From assembly GCA_021852225.1 (NCBI GenBank), contig JAJZOA010000325.1, positions 1 through 6,293 on the forward strand: a DNA stretch of 6,293 nucleotides. Direction: 5' to 3'. The translations under genes and the position numbers were made by a program. The notes under the pieces are model-generated. The model had not been told where the DNA came from. It did no database searches and saw only the letters and a list, made by a program, of their open reading frames with translations. The stretch comes from Planctomycetota bacterium. Its GTDB lineage: Bacteria; Planctomycetota; Phycisphaerae; WQYP01. Positions within the stretch are counted from its first letter, which is position 1; each line of letters opens with the position of its first letter. Of this stretch, positions 1 to 6,293 are shown in pieces.

Positions 1-1619
1 GCATCTTCAGTTCCAGCCTGGCCAAAATTCTTAAGGATAAAGGCCTGCGCGTCGCTCCCATCAAAATGGAAGGCTATCTGAATATTGATTCAGGAACGCT
101 TAATCCGTTCCGCCATGGCGAAGTATTTGTCCTGGATGACGGAATGGAAACCGACATGGACCTGGGCACCTACGAACGCATGCTGGATGAAAATCTCTCC
201 CGTAAAAACTTTACCACCAGCGGACAGATATTCACCCGCATTCTGGACCGCGAACGCCTCGGCCAATATCTGGGCCGCGATGTGCAGATGATTCCCCATG
301 TCACTGGCGAGGTCAAACATTCCCTGCGCGAACTGGCCATGGCGTCGAATGCCGATGTTGTATTTGTGGAGGTGGGCGGCACCGTCGGGGATCACGAAAA
401 CGGCTATTTCATTGAAGCAATTCGAGAACTGGCCTATGAAGAAGGCGAACACAGCGTGTGTGTGGTTGCGCTGACCTATATTATGGAACCCCAAAGCCTT
501 GGCGAACAGAAATCCAAAGCCGCCCAGTTGGGCCTTAAACAGGTGATGCAGGCCGGCCTTCAGCCGCACATTATCGGTTGCCGCTGCCCCACACCGGTCA
601 CCGATAAAGTCCGCGAAAAAATTTCCATGTTCAGCAATGTCTCTTTCCGCCGCGTTTTTTCCATGCACGATGTGGAAAGCATTTACATGGTGCCCGAAAT
701 GCTGCACGACGCCGGCCTGGACCGGGAAGTGCTGACCCTGCTGAACCTGCATGAACGGGTGAACCAGCGTTCGGAGGATCAGGCCCGGCGTAAATGGCAG
801 GGCTTTGTGGACCGCATGTTGGCCCCACGCGATAAATCGGTCAATATTGCCGTAACCGGAAAGTACGCCTCCCTGCGTGACGCCTATGCCAGCATTGACA
901 AGGCCCTGGAACACAGCGGCGTGCACGCCCAGTGCCGGGTCAACATTCAATGGCTGGACACCACCGAAATTAATTCCCGAAATGTGGCTGAAATTTTGCG
1001 CGGTGCCCACGGCGTGATTGTGCCCGGCGGGTTCGGGGCGCGTGGTGCCGAAGGCAAAATTGAGTGCGTCCGGTTTGTACGCGAAAACCATATTCCGTTC
1101 CTCGGAATCTGCCTGGGTTTCCAGATGGCGGTTATAGAGTACGCCCGCAACGTCTGTGGTCTGCAGGGCGCCAATTCCACGGAATTTGATCCCAATTGCC
1201 CCCACCCGGTTATTGACATTCTGCCTGAGCAGAAAAAAATTGAGGGGCTGGGCGGCAACATGCGCCTCGGTGGCAAAGATGTGATCCTGCAGACAGATTC
1301 CGGAATAAGCCGCCTGTACAACGGTGCCCGCCAGATTCGCCTTCGCTTCCGCCACCGTTATGAAGTCGAACCACGATACATTTCCCGCCTGGAAGAACAC
1401 GGCCTTATTTTCGGTGGCCACGCGCCCAATCAGCCGATTATGCAGATGCTGGAACTGCCCGCCCACATTCATCCCTATTTCTTTGGAACGCAGGCCCATC
1501 CCTGCCTGACCAGCCGTCCACTTTCACCCGATGCAATGTTCCTGGGCTTGGTCACCGCAGCCCTTCGCCGCGCAGCACCCGATGAACTCTTTGAATCGAC
1601 CCGCGCAGAAAAAATTTAA
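1..1619 (+). CDS. pyrG: CTP synthase (glutamine-hydrolysing), 5'-truncated, divergent subfamily
   Basis: It makes CTP from UTP, ATP and glutamine in the cytoplasm, the last step of de novo pyrimidine nucleotide synthesis. The reading frame is open to the left edge (first full codon at 3); 538 residues are visible. Alignment to E. coli PyrG by eye suggests about 19 N-terminal residues are missing, including the P-loop. Numbering from the first visible codon, the synthase domain comes first, with HGEVFV, both Mg ligands (Asp53 in MDLG, Glu123 in FVEVGGTVGD) and IPHVT. The class I glutaminase domain follows, with PGGFGARG, the nucleophile Cys370 in GICLGFQ, GANSTEF, RHRYEV and His499 in AHP. Oddities: the third triad residue is Cys501 where family members have Glu (HPE becomes HPC). 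The UTP loop reads KSKAAQ rather than KTKPTQ, and KMEGYLN replaces KLDPYIN. The TAA stop is at 1617-1619. Family identity is certain; full glutamine-dependent activity is not. Confidence 0.96.
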   Translation, partial: IFSSSLAKILKDKGLRVAPIKMEGYLNIDSGTLNPFRHGEVFVLDDGMETDMDLGTYERMLDENLSRKNFTTSGQIFTRILDRERLGQYLGRDVQMIPHVTGEVKHSLRELAMASNADVVFVEVGGTVGDHENGYFIEAIRELAYEEGEHSVCVVALTYIMEPQSLGEQKSKAAQLGLKQVMQAGLQPHIIGCRCPTPVTDKVREKISMFSNVSFRRVFSMHDVESIYMVPEMLHDAGLDREVLTLLNLHERVNQRSEDQARRKWQGFVDRMLAPRDKSVNIAVTGKYASLRDAYASIDKALEHSGVHAQCRVNIQWLDTTEINSRNVAEILRGAHGVIVPGGFGARGAEGKIECVRFVRENHIPFLGICLGFQMAVIEYARNVCGLQGANSTEFDPNCPHPVIDILPEQKKIEGLGGNMRLGGKDVILQTDSGISRLYNGARQIRLRFRHRYEVEPRYISRLEEHGLIFGGHAPNQPIMQMLELPAHIHPYFFGTQAHPCLTSRPLSPDAMFLGLVTAALRRAAPDELFESTRAEKI

Positions 1620-1774
1620 CCGCCGCGAAGACCCATCGCAAAAACGACTGATTCGCAATGTGGAACGGGGCGAATGACCCCTTGAATGGAATCTCATTGC
1701 AGCCGACAATCCCACAAGGGCAATGTCGCCACGGAATTCGCGTTGGTGAATCAGAATCAAGATTTGGAAGCTAG

Positions 1775-3703
1775 ATGGTCGAAACGACAAATCAAACTGG
1801 GCATTTAGACACGCCGCTATTGCAGGATTTTCCGCCGCTGATGCGGAATCGAAATTTTATTCTGCTCTGGCTGGGCTATGTGGTCTCGGCATTGGCGGAC
1901 CGCGTGCACTGGCTGGTCATGCTGACGCTATTGTGCACCATCGTGCTGGGCATGAAAGGGCTTGGTTCCCAGCAGACGGCGCAGTTGAATCTGGCCATGT
2001 TTGTGCCGTTTCTGATTTTGGCTCCTCTCGGCGGCCTTATTTCAGATCGCCTGCCGCGCCGCATGGTCATGATCGTCGGCGATCTGGTTCGCCTGCTTAT
2101 TGTGCTGGTCGCGCGAACCGTGTTGCTGCATGGGGCCCGCTCGCACAGCCTTGGCGTGGATACTCTGCTGTGGCTGGTATTCGGATCAGAAATTATACTA
2201 TCATCCGTAGGCGAAATTTTTTACGTGGCACGGGCCGCCATTCTTCCCAATCTCGTCCATCCGCGGCAACTGCTGCAGGCCAACGCCATGATCAGCGCCG
2301 CGGGCACCATTTTTTCCCTTATCGGTTTTATTCTGGGCGATATGCTGATTAAATGGAGGCTGGATTATGCCATGTATGTGGATGGTGCCGCGTTCCTGTT
2401 ATCCGCCCTGTGCATGATGGCCATGCGTCTGGCGCGTGGTGCGGATATTTCGCAGTCGGCCAGTGCGTCGGCCGGGCTGATTTCCGATGCGAAAATCGGC
2501 GTCCGCTATCTGAAAAGCCATAGCCGTCCATTTCAGGTTATCGGCCTGGAAATGATATTTTTTTCCATCAGCGCAGTGGTCTTTAACGCGTTGCCAGGAC
2601 TGCTGACCGGAAAATTTCACCTGCCGCAGAGCGATTTTGGCATTTTCATGGGCATGGCGGGCCTGGGCATGGTGGCCGGGGCGATGGCCATCAGCCGCGC
2701 CAAGCAGGGTATCCCCAAGGAAATCGGCATTGCCTGGGCCACCGTTCTGGTGGGTGCCGGCCTGCTGTTGGCCTCGTTTTGTGCACAATGGCAGAGCATG
2801 CTGGCCAGCCTTATCGTGGGATCTTTCTTTGCGGCCATCATGTTTATCAGCGTCGACACCCTGCTGCAGCGCGTGGTGCCAGATTACATTCGCGGCAGGG
2901 TGATGGCAGTGCGCGACATGCTGACAACATCCGGCCTGATCGTCATGACTGTGCCCATCGCACTGTGGCCAAATGCCAATGCATATACGCATGTTCTTTT
3001 ATTGTGTGTCGCAATCATTACCGCACTGCTCGGACTGGGCCTTGTGGCCATTTATTACAAACGCCAACCGCTGCCACTGGCATCCGCGATCGCCCGCAGA
3101 TTGGCCGGCGCCTATATGATCATCTGGCACCGCTGGCGGATGATCGGGGCATGTCGCATTCCAGCGAGCGGGCCGGTGCTGGTGGTGGCCAATCACACCA
3201 GCGAGCTGGATGCACTGATTTTGGCAGTTTCCAGCCGGCAGCGTCTGGTTCATTTTTTTGTCGCACAACACTATTTTGATCTTCCGCTGATTCCCGGCTT
3301 TCTTCGCGCGCTGGGCGCTATTCCCATTCTTGAAGGCCCCGGACAATTCCTGACACTCCGGCGGACCATTCGACTTCTGAAAGCCGGAAATGTGGTCGCA
3401 ATGATTGCACCTTCGGCGGCCGCATCCGCCGCCCAAACGCTGCGGATCAATCGCGCAATCGCCCTGGTGGCAAGCCGCAGCGGAGCTGTCCTGGTGCCAG
3501 CCTGGCTGGGCGACCACGAGCAGCAGGACAATATGCGCCGCGACGTGCTGGGCCGTCGGCGCGCCACCATCAGATATGGAATGCCGATTCAGAGCGGATC
3601 CTCCGACGGATTTAGCCATTCGCCGATGGATTGGGAACCGATGATCAGCCAGATAACAAGCGCCATTGACCGACTGCGGCAGCACAGCGGCCAATTGAAA
3701 TAA
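1775..3703 (+). CDS. MFS transporter fused to a PlsC-type acyltransferase domain
   Basis: A 642-residue two-part inner-membrane protein. Residues about 24-428 form a major facilitator transporter: many hydrophobic segments, the loop motif GGLISDRLPRR (86-96), PNLVHPRQLLQANAMISA (158-175) and a second-half VPDYIRGRVMAV (368-379), a pattern like LplT-type lysophospholipid flippases and related exporters. Residues about 445-640 resemble 1-acylglycerol-phosphate acyltransferases: the catalytic HX4D motif is intact (NHTSELD, 473-479), and LRALGAIPI (510-518) fits block II. Block III, usually FPEG(T)R, is replaced by Ala/Ser-rich sequence around 545-553. The family analogy is flipping of a lysophospholipid followed by re-acylation, as in LplT plus Aas; the AMP-ligase part of Aas is absent. 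An in-frame TAG (1772-1774) directly precedes the ATG, so this is the earliest start; a modest GGAAG lies 4 nt upstream. Met23 is an alternative start. Fold calls are firm; substrate and activity are inferred. Confidence 0.9.
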   Translation: MVETTNQTGHLDTPLLQDFPPLMRNRNFILLWLGYVVSALADRVHWLVMLTLLCTIVLGMKGLGSQQTAQLNLAMFVPFLILAPLGGLISDRLPRRMVMIVGDLVRLLIVLVARTVLLHGARSHSLGVDTLLWLVFGSEIILSSVGEIFYVARAAILPNLVHPRQLLQANAMISAAGTIFSLIGFILGDMLIKWRLDYAMYVDGAAFLLSALCMMAMRLARGADISQSASASAGLISDAKIGVRYLKSHSRPFQVIGLEMIFFSISAVVFNALPGLLTGKFHLPQSDFGIFMGMAGLGMVAGAMAISRAKQGIPKEIGIAWATVLVGAGLLLASFCAQWQSMLASLIVGSFFAAIMFISVDTLLQRVVPDYIRGRVMAVRDMLTTSGLIVMTVPIALWPNANAYTHVLLLCVAIITALLGLGLVAIYYKRQPLPLASAIARRLAGAYMIIWHRWRMIGACRIPASGPVLVVANHTSELDALILAVSSRQRLVHFFVAQHYFDLPLIPGFLRALGAIPILEGPGQFLTLRRTIRLLKAGNVVAMIAPSAAASAAQTLRINRAIALVASRSGAVLVPAWLGDHEQQDNMRRDVLGRRRATIRYGMPIQSGSSDGFSHSPMDWEPMISQITSAIDRLRQHSGQLK

Positions 3704-3842
3704 TTAATTCCGTCCAACTGGCTCCCCAGGCGAAATGGATTGCCACACAAATTGCGAATTCATTTGATTATGAGGCGCGTATCGGGAACGCCAGGCAAAA
3801 TCTGACGGGCCGTTTTGGGCCGGGAATATTTGTATATGGCAT

Positions 3843-3881
3843 AAAAAAAAGATGCGACCCGCTTATTGTGCGGGTCACATC
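3843..3881 (-). terminator. Intrinsic terminator of the TlpA-like gene
   Basis: Read leftward, an inverted repeat is followed directly by eight T's (A8 at 3843-3850 on the + strand). The stem pairs 3856-3862 (GACCCGC) with 3870-3876 (GCGGGTC) around a 7-nt loop, then, beyond one mismatch (C3855/A3877), 3851-3854 (GATG) with 3878-3881 (CATC). It lies 37 nt past the stop codon at 3919-3921, as expected for a Rho-independent terminator. In the + direction no T-run follows, so it should serve only the leftward gene. Confidence 0.9.
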
Positions 3882-3918
3882 CCAGGGAGAGTTTGACCAT
3901 ATTCGCGTTGCGGGCCGG

Positions 3919-5103
3919 TTACTGAATGCCCGCTGGTGGCGGCACCGGTTTGCCTTTCAACAATGCCATAATATCGGCCTTCACGTGGGCGGGATCCTCA
4001 CCGACCACAATATCCCGCAAGATACCTTTGCGATCAACAATAAACTGCGAAGGAATCGCATTGACACCATTCGCCATTGAAAGCTTGTTCCAAGAGTGCT
4101 GGTTTTTTCCGAATAACTGTGGCCACACCATTTTGGGATTGGCCTTGAGGAAGTTCACCAGTGCACTCCGATGGTAATCATTGGAGATGCCGACAACATT
4201 AAACCCTTTGGCGTGATATTTATCGTACAGACGAATCACGTGGGGCAGGCTTCCGCGGCATGGGGGGCACCAGGTCGCCCAGAAATCGACCAGTACAACC
4301 TTGCCCTTCCACTTGGAAAGCTTGAAGGTTTTTCCGTCCAGCAGTCGACCGGTCAGCGCGAACGGCTTGCCGATTTTTGCATTCATGGCCGCCTGCTGAT
4401 TGTCCTGCTGGGCGATCTGCTGGGCCATCTGACCATTCAGGTCTTTGTCAATAATTTTCCGGGCGCGATGGCTCAGGGCGGAATCAGCGGCACCCGCCCC
4501 TTGAGACATTCCATACAGCATCATCGCCAGGCTGTCACTGGTCGGATTGGCCTTAGCCAGGGATTCATATTGATCAAGTATTTTGGATTGCGCGGCAGGG
4601 TTCTTGCGGTTGTGCCACCATTGAATCTGGAGATCGGCATAATGAGCCTGCCGCATAGTGGACGGATTAGAGGATTTTTCCGCCTGGGAAATTTGTTTCG
4701 CCGCTGTTTTGTCCCCTATTAAGGCCAACAGCCCCAGATAATGATATTTCAGGCTCGCAACCATTTGAGCGGATTGCGGATACTGGGCACTGAAATGATC
4801 GGCCTGGTTGACAATGTCCCGAAAAATCGGGATCACTTTCGGCGCATATTTGGCCTGAAAGGCCGCATCAGTAATCAACTGACTCGGGCTGTGGTGGCCG
4901 ATGATCGCATCCATTTTGGCGGCATCTTTCTGCATCGCTGCCTGCAGGACTTTAACACCCTGCATCACATCCATCGGGTTTGCCGCCGCGGGCCCGGCCG
5001 CCGCGCCGCCGGCTGCGGCCATGGTCAGTGGAATAGCCAGCATTGCCGCCCCCCCAACACATGCTCCAACTGCCGCAGCAGTTATTTTCCTTTTCCAGTT
5101 CAT
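3919..5103 (-). CDS. Exported TlpA/ResA-like thioredoxin-fold protein
   Basis: A 394-residue protein with two parts. The N-terminus (MNWKRK, then a hydrophobic Ala/Gly-rich stretch to about residue 42) looks like a Sec signal peptide or membrane anchor, placing the rest outside the cytoplasmic membrane. Residues about 44-240 are mostly helical, rich in Ala, Gln and Lys; I recognise no named domain there. Residues about 243-384 are a redoxin/TlpA domain: VVLVDFWATWCPPCR with the redox pair Cys279/Cys282 (WCPPC), and the cis-proline loop at AIPSQFIVD (Pro351). Relatives reduce or isomerise disulfides of exported proteins or help cytochrome c maturation. No cytochrome or CcdA/DsbD-like partner is visible, so the target is unknown. 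ATG at 5103 is chosen over the GTG one codon earlier (5106) because AAGGAG then sits 7 nt away rather than 4. The gene converges on the MFS-PlsC gene and ends at a strong terminator. Confidence 0.93.
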   Translation of the reverse strand: MNWKRKITAAAVGACVGGAAMLAIPLTMAAAGGAAAGPAAANPMDVMQGVKVLQAAMQKDAAKMDAIIGHHSPSQLITDAAFQAKYAPKVIPIFRDIVNQADHFSAQYPQSAQMVASLKYHYLGLLALIGDKTAAKQISQAEKSSNPSTMRQAHYADLQIQWWHNRKNPAAQSKILDQYESLAKANPTSDSLAMMLYGMSQGAGAADSALSHRARKIIDKDLNGQMAQQIAQQDNQQAAMNAKIGKPFALTGRLLDGKTFKLSKWKGKVVLVDFWATWCPPCRGSLPHVIRLYDKYHAKGFNVVGISNDYHRSALVNFLKANPKMVWPQLFGKNQHSWNKLSMANGVNAIPSQFIVDRKGILRDIVVGEDPAHVKADIMALLKGKPVPPPAGIQ

Positions 5104-5110
5104 CACGATT

Positions 5111-5116
5111 CTCCTT
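5111..5116 (-). promoter_or_regulatory. Shine-Dalgarno site of the TlpA-like gene
   Basis: AAGGAG on the minus strand, a near-ideal anti-16S match. It is 7 nt from the ATG at 5101-5103 and only 4 nt from the in-frame GTG at 5104-5106, which favours the ATG as the start codon. Confidence 0.8.
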
Positions 5117-5279
5117 GTTGACAGTTATGCGGCAGGACATGCACAGCAGGCGTGAAGTCAACTCCGCAGTTCTTATCTGATATTAGTTGCCGTACGGCCG
5201 GCCAAGCTTACATTATTTTTCCGAATTCTGGCAAAATTTTATTCAAACGGCCATCAAAATACTTAAATAGCCACTCAAT

Positions 5280-6293
5280 TCACGCCAGCGGTCGGGCGAT
5301 GGTTTGTGGCCGTAAGTAGTCATTAAACGTTTCCGGGCTGTTCACACCCCCACCCATTCCGCTTAAATTCGTTCCCCCATAGGGCAGGCCGTAGGCGAAC
5401 ACGTTGTGTGCGTTAATCCAACTGTTTCCAGCCACCATACGGTCGGCAACGCGGGCGGCCCGCTGTAAATCGGCCGACCAGACGCTATTGGCCAGACCAT
5501 AAGAAAGCCGATTGACCTCGGCGATCGCGGCGGATTCGTCGCTGAATTTCAGAATAAATGCGCTGGGGCCGAAAATTTCCTCACGACAACAGATATTCGT
5601 GCTGTCGCCGGCCAGTAGACTCGGCCCCACATAAAAGCCACCTTCATAGCCGGCCACATGCGGCATTTGCCCATCCAGCAGCACCGTAGCCCCCTGCTGC
5701 TTTCCCTGTTCCAAATAGCGGGCCACACGCTGCCGCTGGACCTCGCTGACTAATGGCCCCATTTGTGTTCGCCGGTCCAGAGCGGGGCCAACGCGAACAG
5801 CCTTCAGAGCTGCGGCCGCCGAATGCACAAACTGTTCATAAATTTTTTCATGTACGATCCATCGCGTCGCCGTGCAGCAGACTTGTCCGGTGTTCAGCGT
5901 AATGGCCGCCGCCAACTGACCAGCCGCCTGCGCCACATCCACATCGTCAAACACCACTGCAGCGCCCTTGCCACCAAGTTCGAGTTTGCAAGGCGTAAGA
6001 TTGCGGCCACAGACTTCACTGACCATTTTGCCAACAGTTGGCGAACCGGTGAAACTCATGCGCTTAATCAGCGGATGGGCGGTAAGGGCAGTACCGGCCA
6101 CGCTGCCGGCACCATTGACGACATTCAACACGCCCGGCGGAAAGCCGATCTGTTGAGCCAGTTCACATACATAAAGTGTGCTTAACGGTGTGACTTCCGA
6201 CGGCTTTACCACCACGGTATTGCCTGCGGCCAAGGCTGGCATGACACCCCACATAAGCAGGTCAAATGGGAAATTCCATGGAAAAATGAAGCC
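5280..6293 (-). CDS. NAD(P)-dependent aldehyde dehydrogenase, N-terminally truncated by the window edge
   Basis: It oxidises an aldehyde to a carboxylic acid with NAD(P)+. The frame stays open to the right edge: codons upstream of the internal Met at 6254 read GFIFPWNFPFDLL, which is conserved family sequence, so that Met is not the start. 337 residues are visible, and about 140-160 should be missing relative to the usual 480-500. Numbering from the first visible residue: Asn7 in PWNFP (oxyanion Asn), Lys30 and Glu33 in VVKPSE (cofactor binding), FTGSPTVG at 81-88, the general base Glu105 in LELGGK, the nucleophile Cys139 in GQVCC, and EEIFGP at 238-243. The C-terminus reads PYGGTNLSGMGGG in place of the common PFGG-x-K-x-SG-x-GRE. 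All catalytic residues in view are intact. The substrate cannot be told from sequence; WINAHNVF loosely recalls the ALDH1/2 and phenylacetaldehyde dehydrogenase group. TGA stop at 5280-5282; no clear terminator follows. Confidence 0.95.
   Translation of the reverse strand, partial: GFIFPWNFPFDLLMWGVMPALAAGNTVVVKPSEVTPLSTLYVCELAQQIGFPPGVLNVVNGAGSVAGTALTAHPLIKRMSFTGSPTVGKMVSEVCGRNLTPCKLELGGKGAAVVFDDVDVAQAAGQLAAAITLNTGQVCCTATRWIVHEKIYEQFVHSAAAALKAVRVGPALDRRTQMGPLVSEVQRQRVARYLEQGKQQGATVLLDGQMPHVAGYEGGFYVGPSLLAGDSTNICCREEIFGPSAFILKFSDESAAIAEVNRLSYGLANSVWSADLQRAARVADRMVAGNSWINAHNVFAYGLPYGGTNLSGMGGGVNSPETFNDYLRPQTIARPLA

Noticed and set aside
90..1499. Long open frame on the minus strand opposite pyrG (469 codons).
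   Set aside because: It is antisense to an unmistakable CTP synthase; the His/Gln/Phe-rich translation resembles no family and is a codon-bias shadow.
1582..1677. 31-codon reading frame overlapping the end of pyrG (MNSLNRPAQKKF...), basic in composition.
   Set aside because: No Shine-Dalgarno, mostly within or just after pyrG, and too short to judge by composition. Kept only as a note.
1686..1808. 40-codon reading frame (MESHCSRQSHKG...) spanning the gap and the start of the MFS-PlsC gene.
   Set aside because: No ribosome binding site, and it overlaps the start of a clear gene in another frame.
2399..2992. Minus-strand open frame opposite the MFS domain.
   Set aside because: The translation is His/Gln-rich with no recognisable motif, and the sense strand carries well-conserved MFS motifs.
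3405..3440. A shifted frame over the lost block III reads T-F-G-G-R-I-R-R, faintly like FPEGRI of Aas, hinting at two compensating frameshifts.
   Set aside because: The match is short, sits two to three residues off the expected position, and needs two indels. The in-frame version keeps the expected spacing, so coincidence in GC-rich sequence is likelier.
5130..5160. TTGACT on the minus strand as a possible -35 box for the TlpA-like gene.
   Set aside because: No acceptable -10 box lies 16-18 nt downstream; the nearest candidate (CATAAC) is about 23 nt away.
5210..5250. Possible terminator for the aldehyde dehydrogenase (CCG...GAAT paired with ATTCGG, followed by AAAAATAAT on the minus strand).
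   Set aside because: The stem is short and bulged, and no T-run follows it.

Overview
The window carries four protein-coding genes in two converging pairs. The left pair reads rightward: the 3' part of a CTP synthase gene (pyrG, cut by the left edge) and a fused MFS-transporter/PlsC-acyltransferase gene. The right pair reads leftward: a secreted TlpA/ResA-like thioredoxin-fold protein and an aldehyde dehydrogenase cut by the right edge. No tRNA, rRNA, insertion sequence, CRISPR array or phage gene was seen.

Organism: a moderately GC-rich bacterium. The CTP synthase has a non-enterobacterial signature (K-M-E-G-Y-L-N-I-D-S-G-T-L-N-P where E. coli has K-L-D-P-Y-I-N-V-D-P-G-T-M-S-P). I associate this with Planctomycetota, perhaps Phycisphaerae, but that is from memory and was not searched. 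The Ala/Gly-rich export signal on a TlpA-like protein fits that guess without proving it.

Layout: 1-1619 pyrG (partial); 1620-1774 a 155-nt gap with one weak hairpin; 1775-3703 MFS-PlsC fusion; 3704-3918 the convergent gap, with a strong intrinsic terminator serving the leftward strand; 3919-5103 TlpA-like protein with a clear Shine-Dalgarno; 5104-5279 a 176-nt gap with short palindromes but no promoter I can defend; 5280-6293 aldehyde dehydrogenase (partial). No gap exceeds 300 nt.

The genes do not form an obvious shared pathway. CTP synthase supplies CTP for nucleic acids and for CDP-activated lipid precursors. The MFS-PlsC fusion resembles the lysophospholipid flipping and re-acylation module (LplT-Aas logic), so a loose membrane-lipid theme for the left pair is possible but inferred. 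I see no convincing new multi-gene system. The points most worth a second look are single-residue and motif anomalies: the CTP synthase glutaminase triad has Cys where Glu is expected, and the fused acyltransferase has lost its usual FPEG-type block III motif while keeping the HX4D motif.
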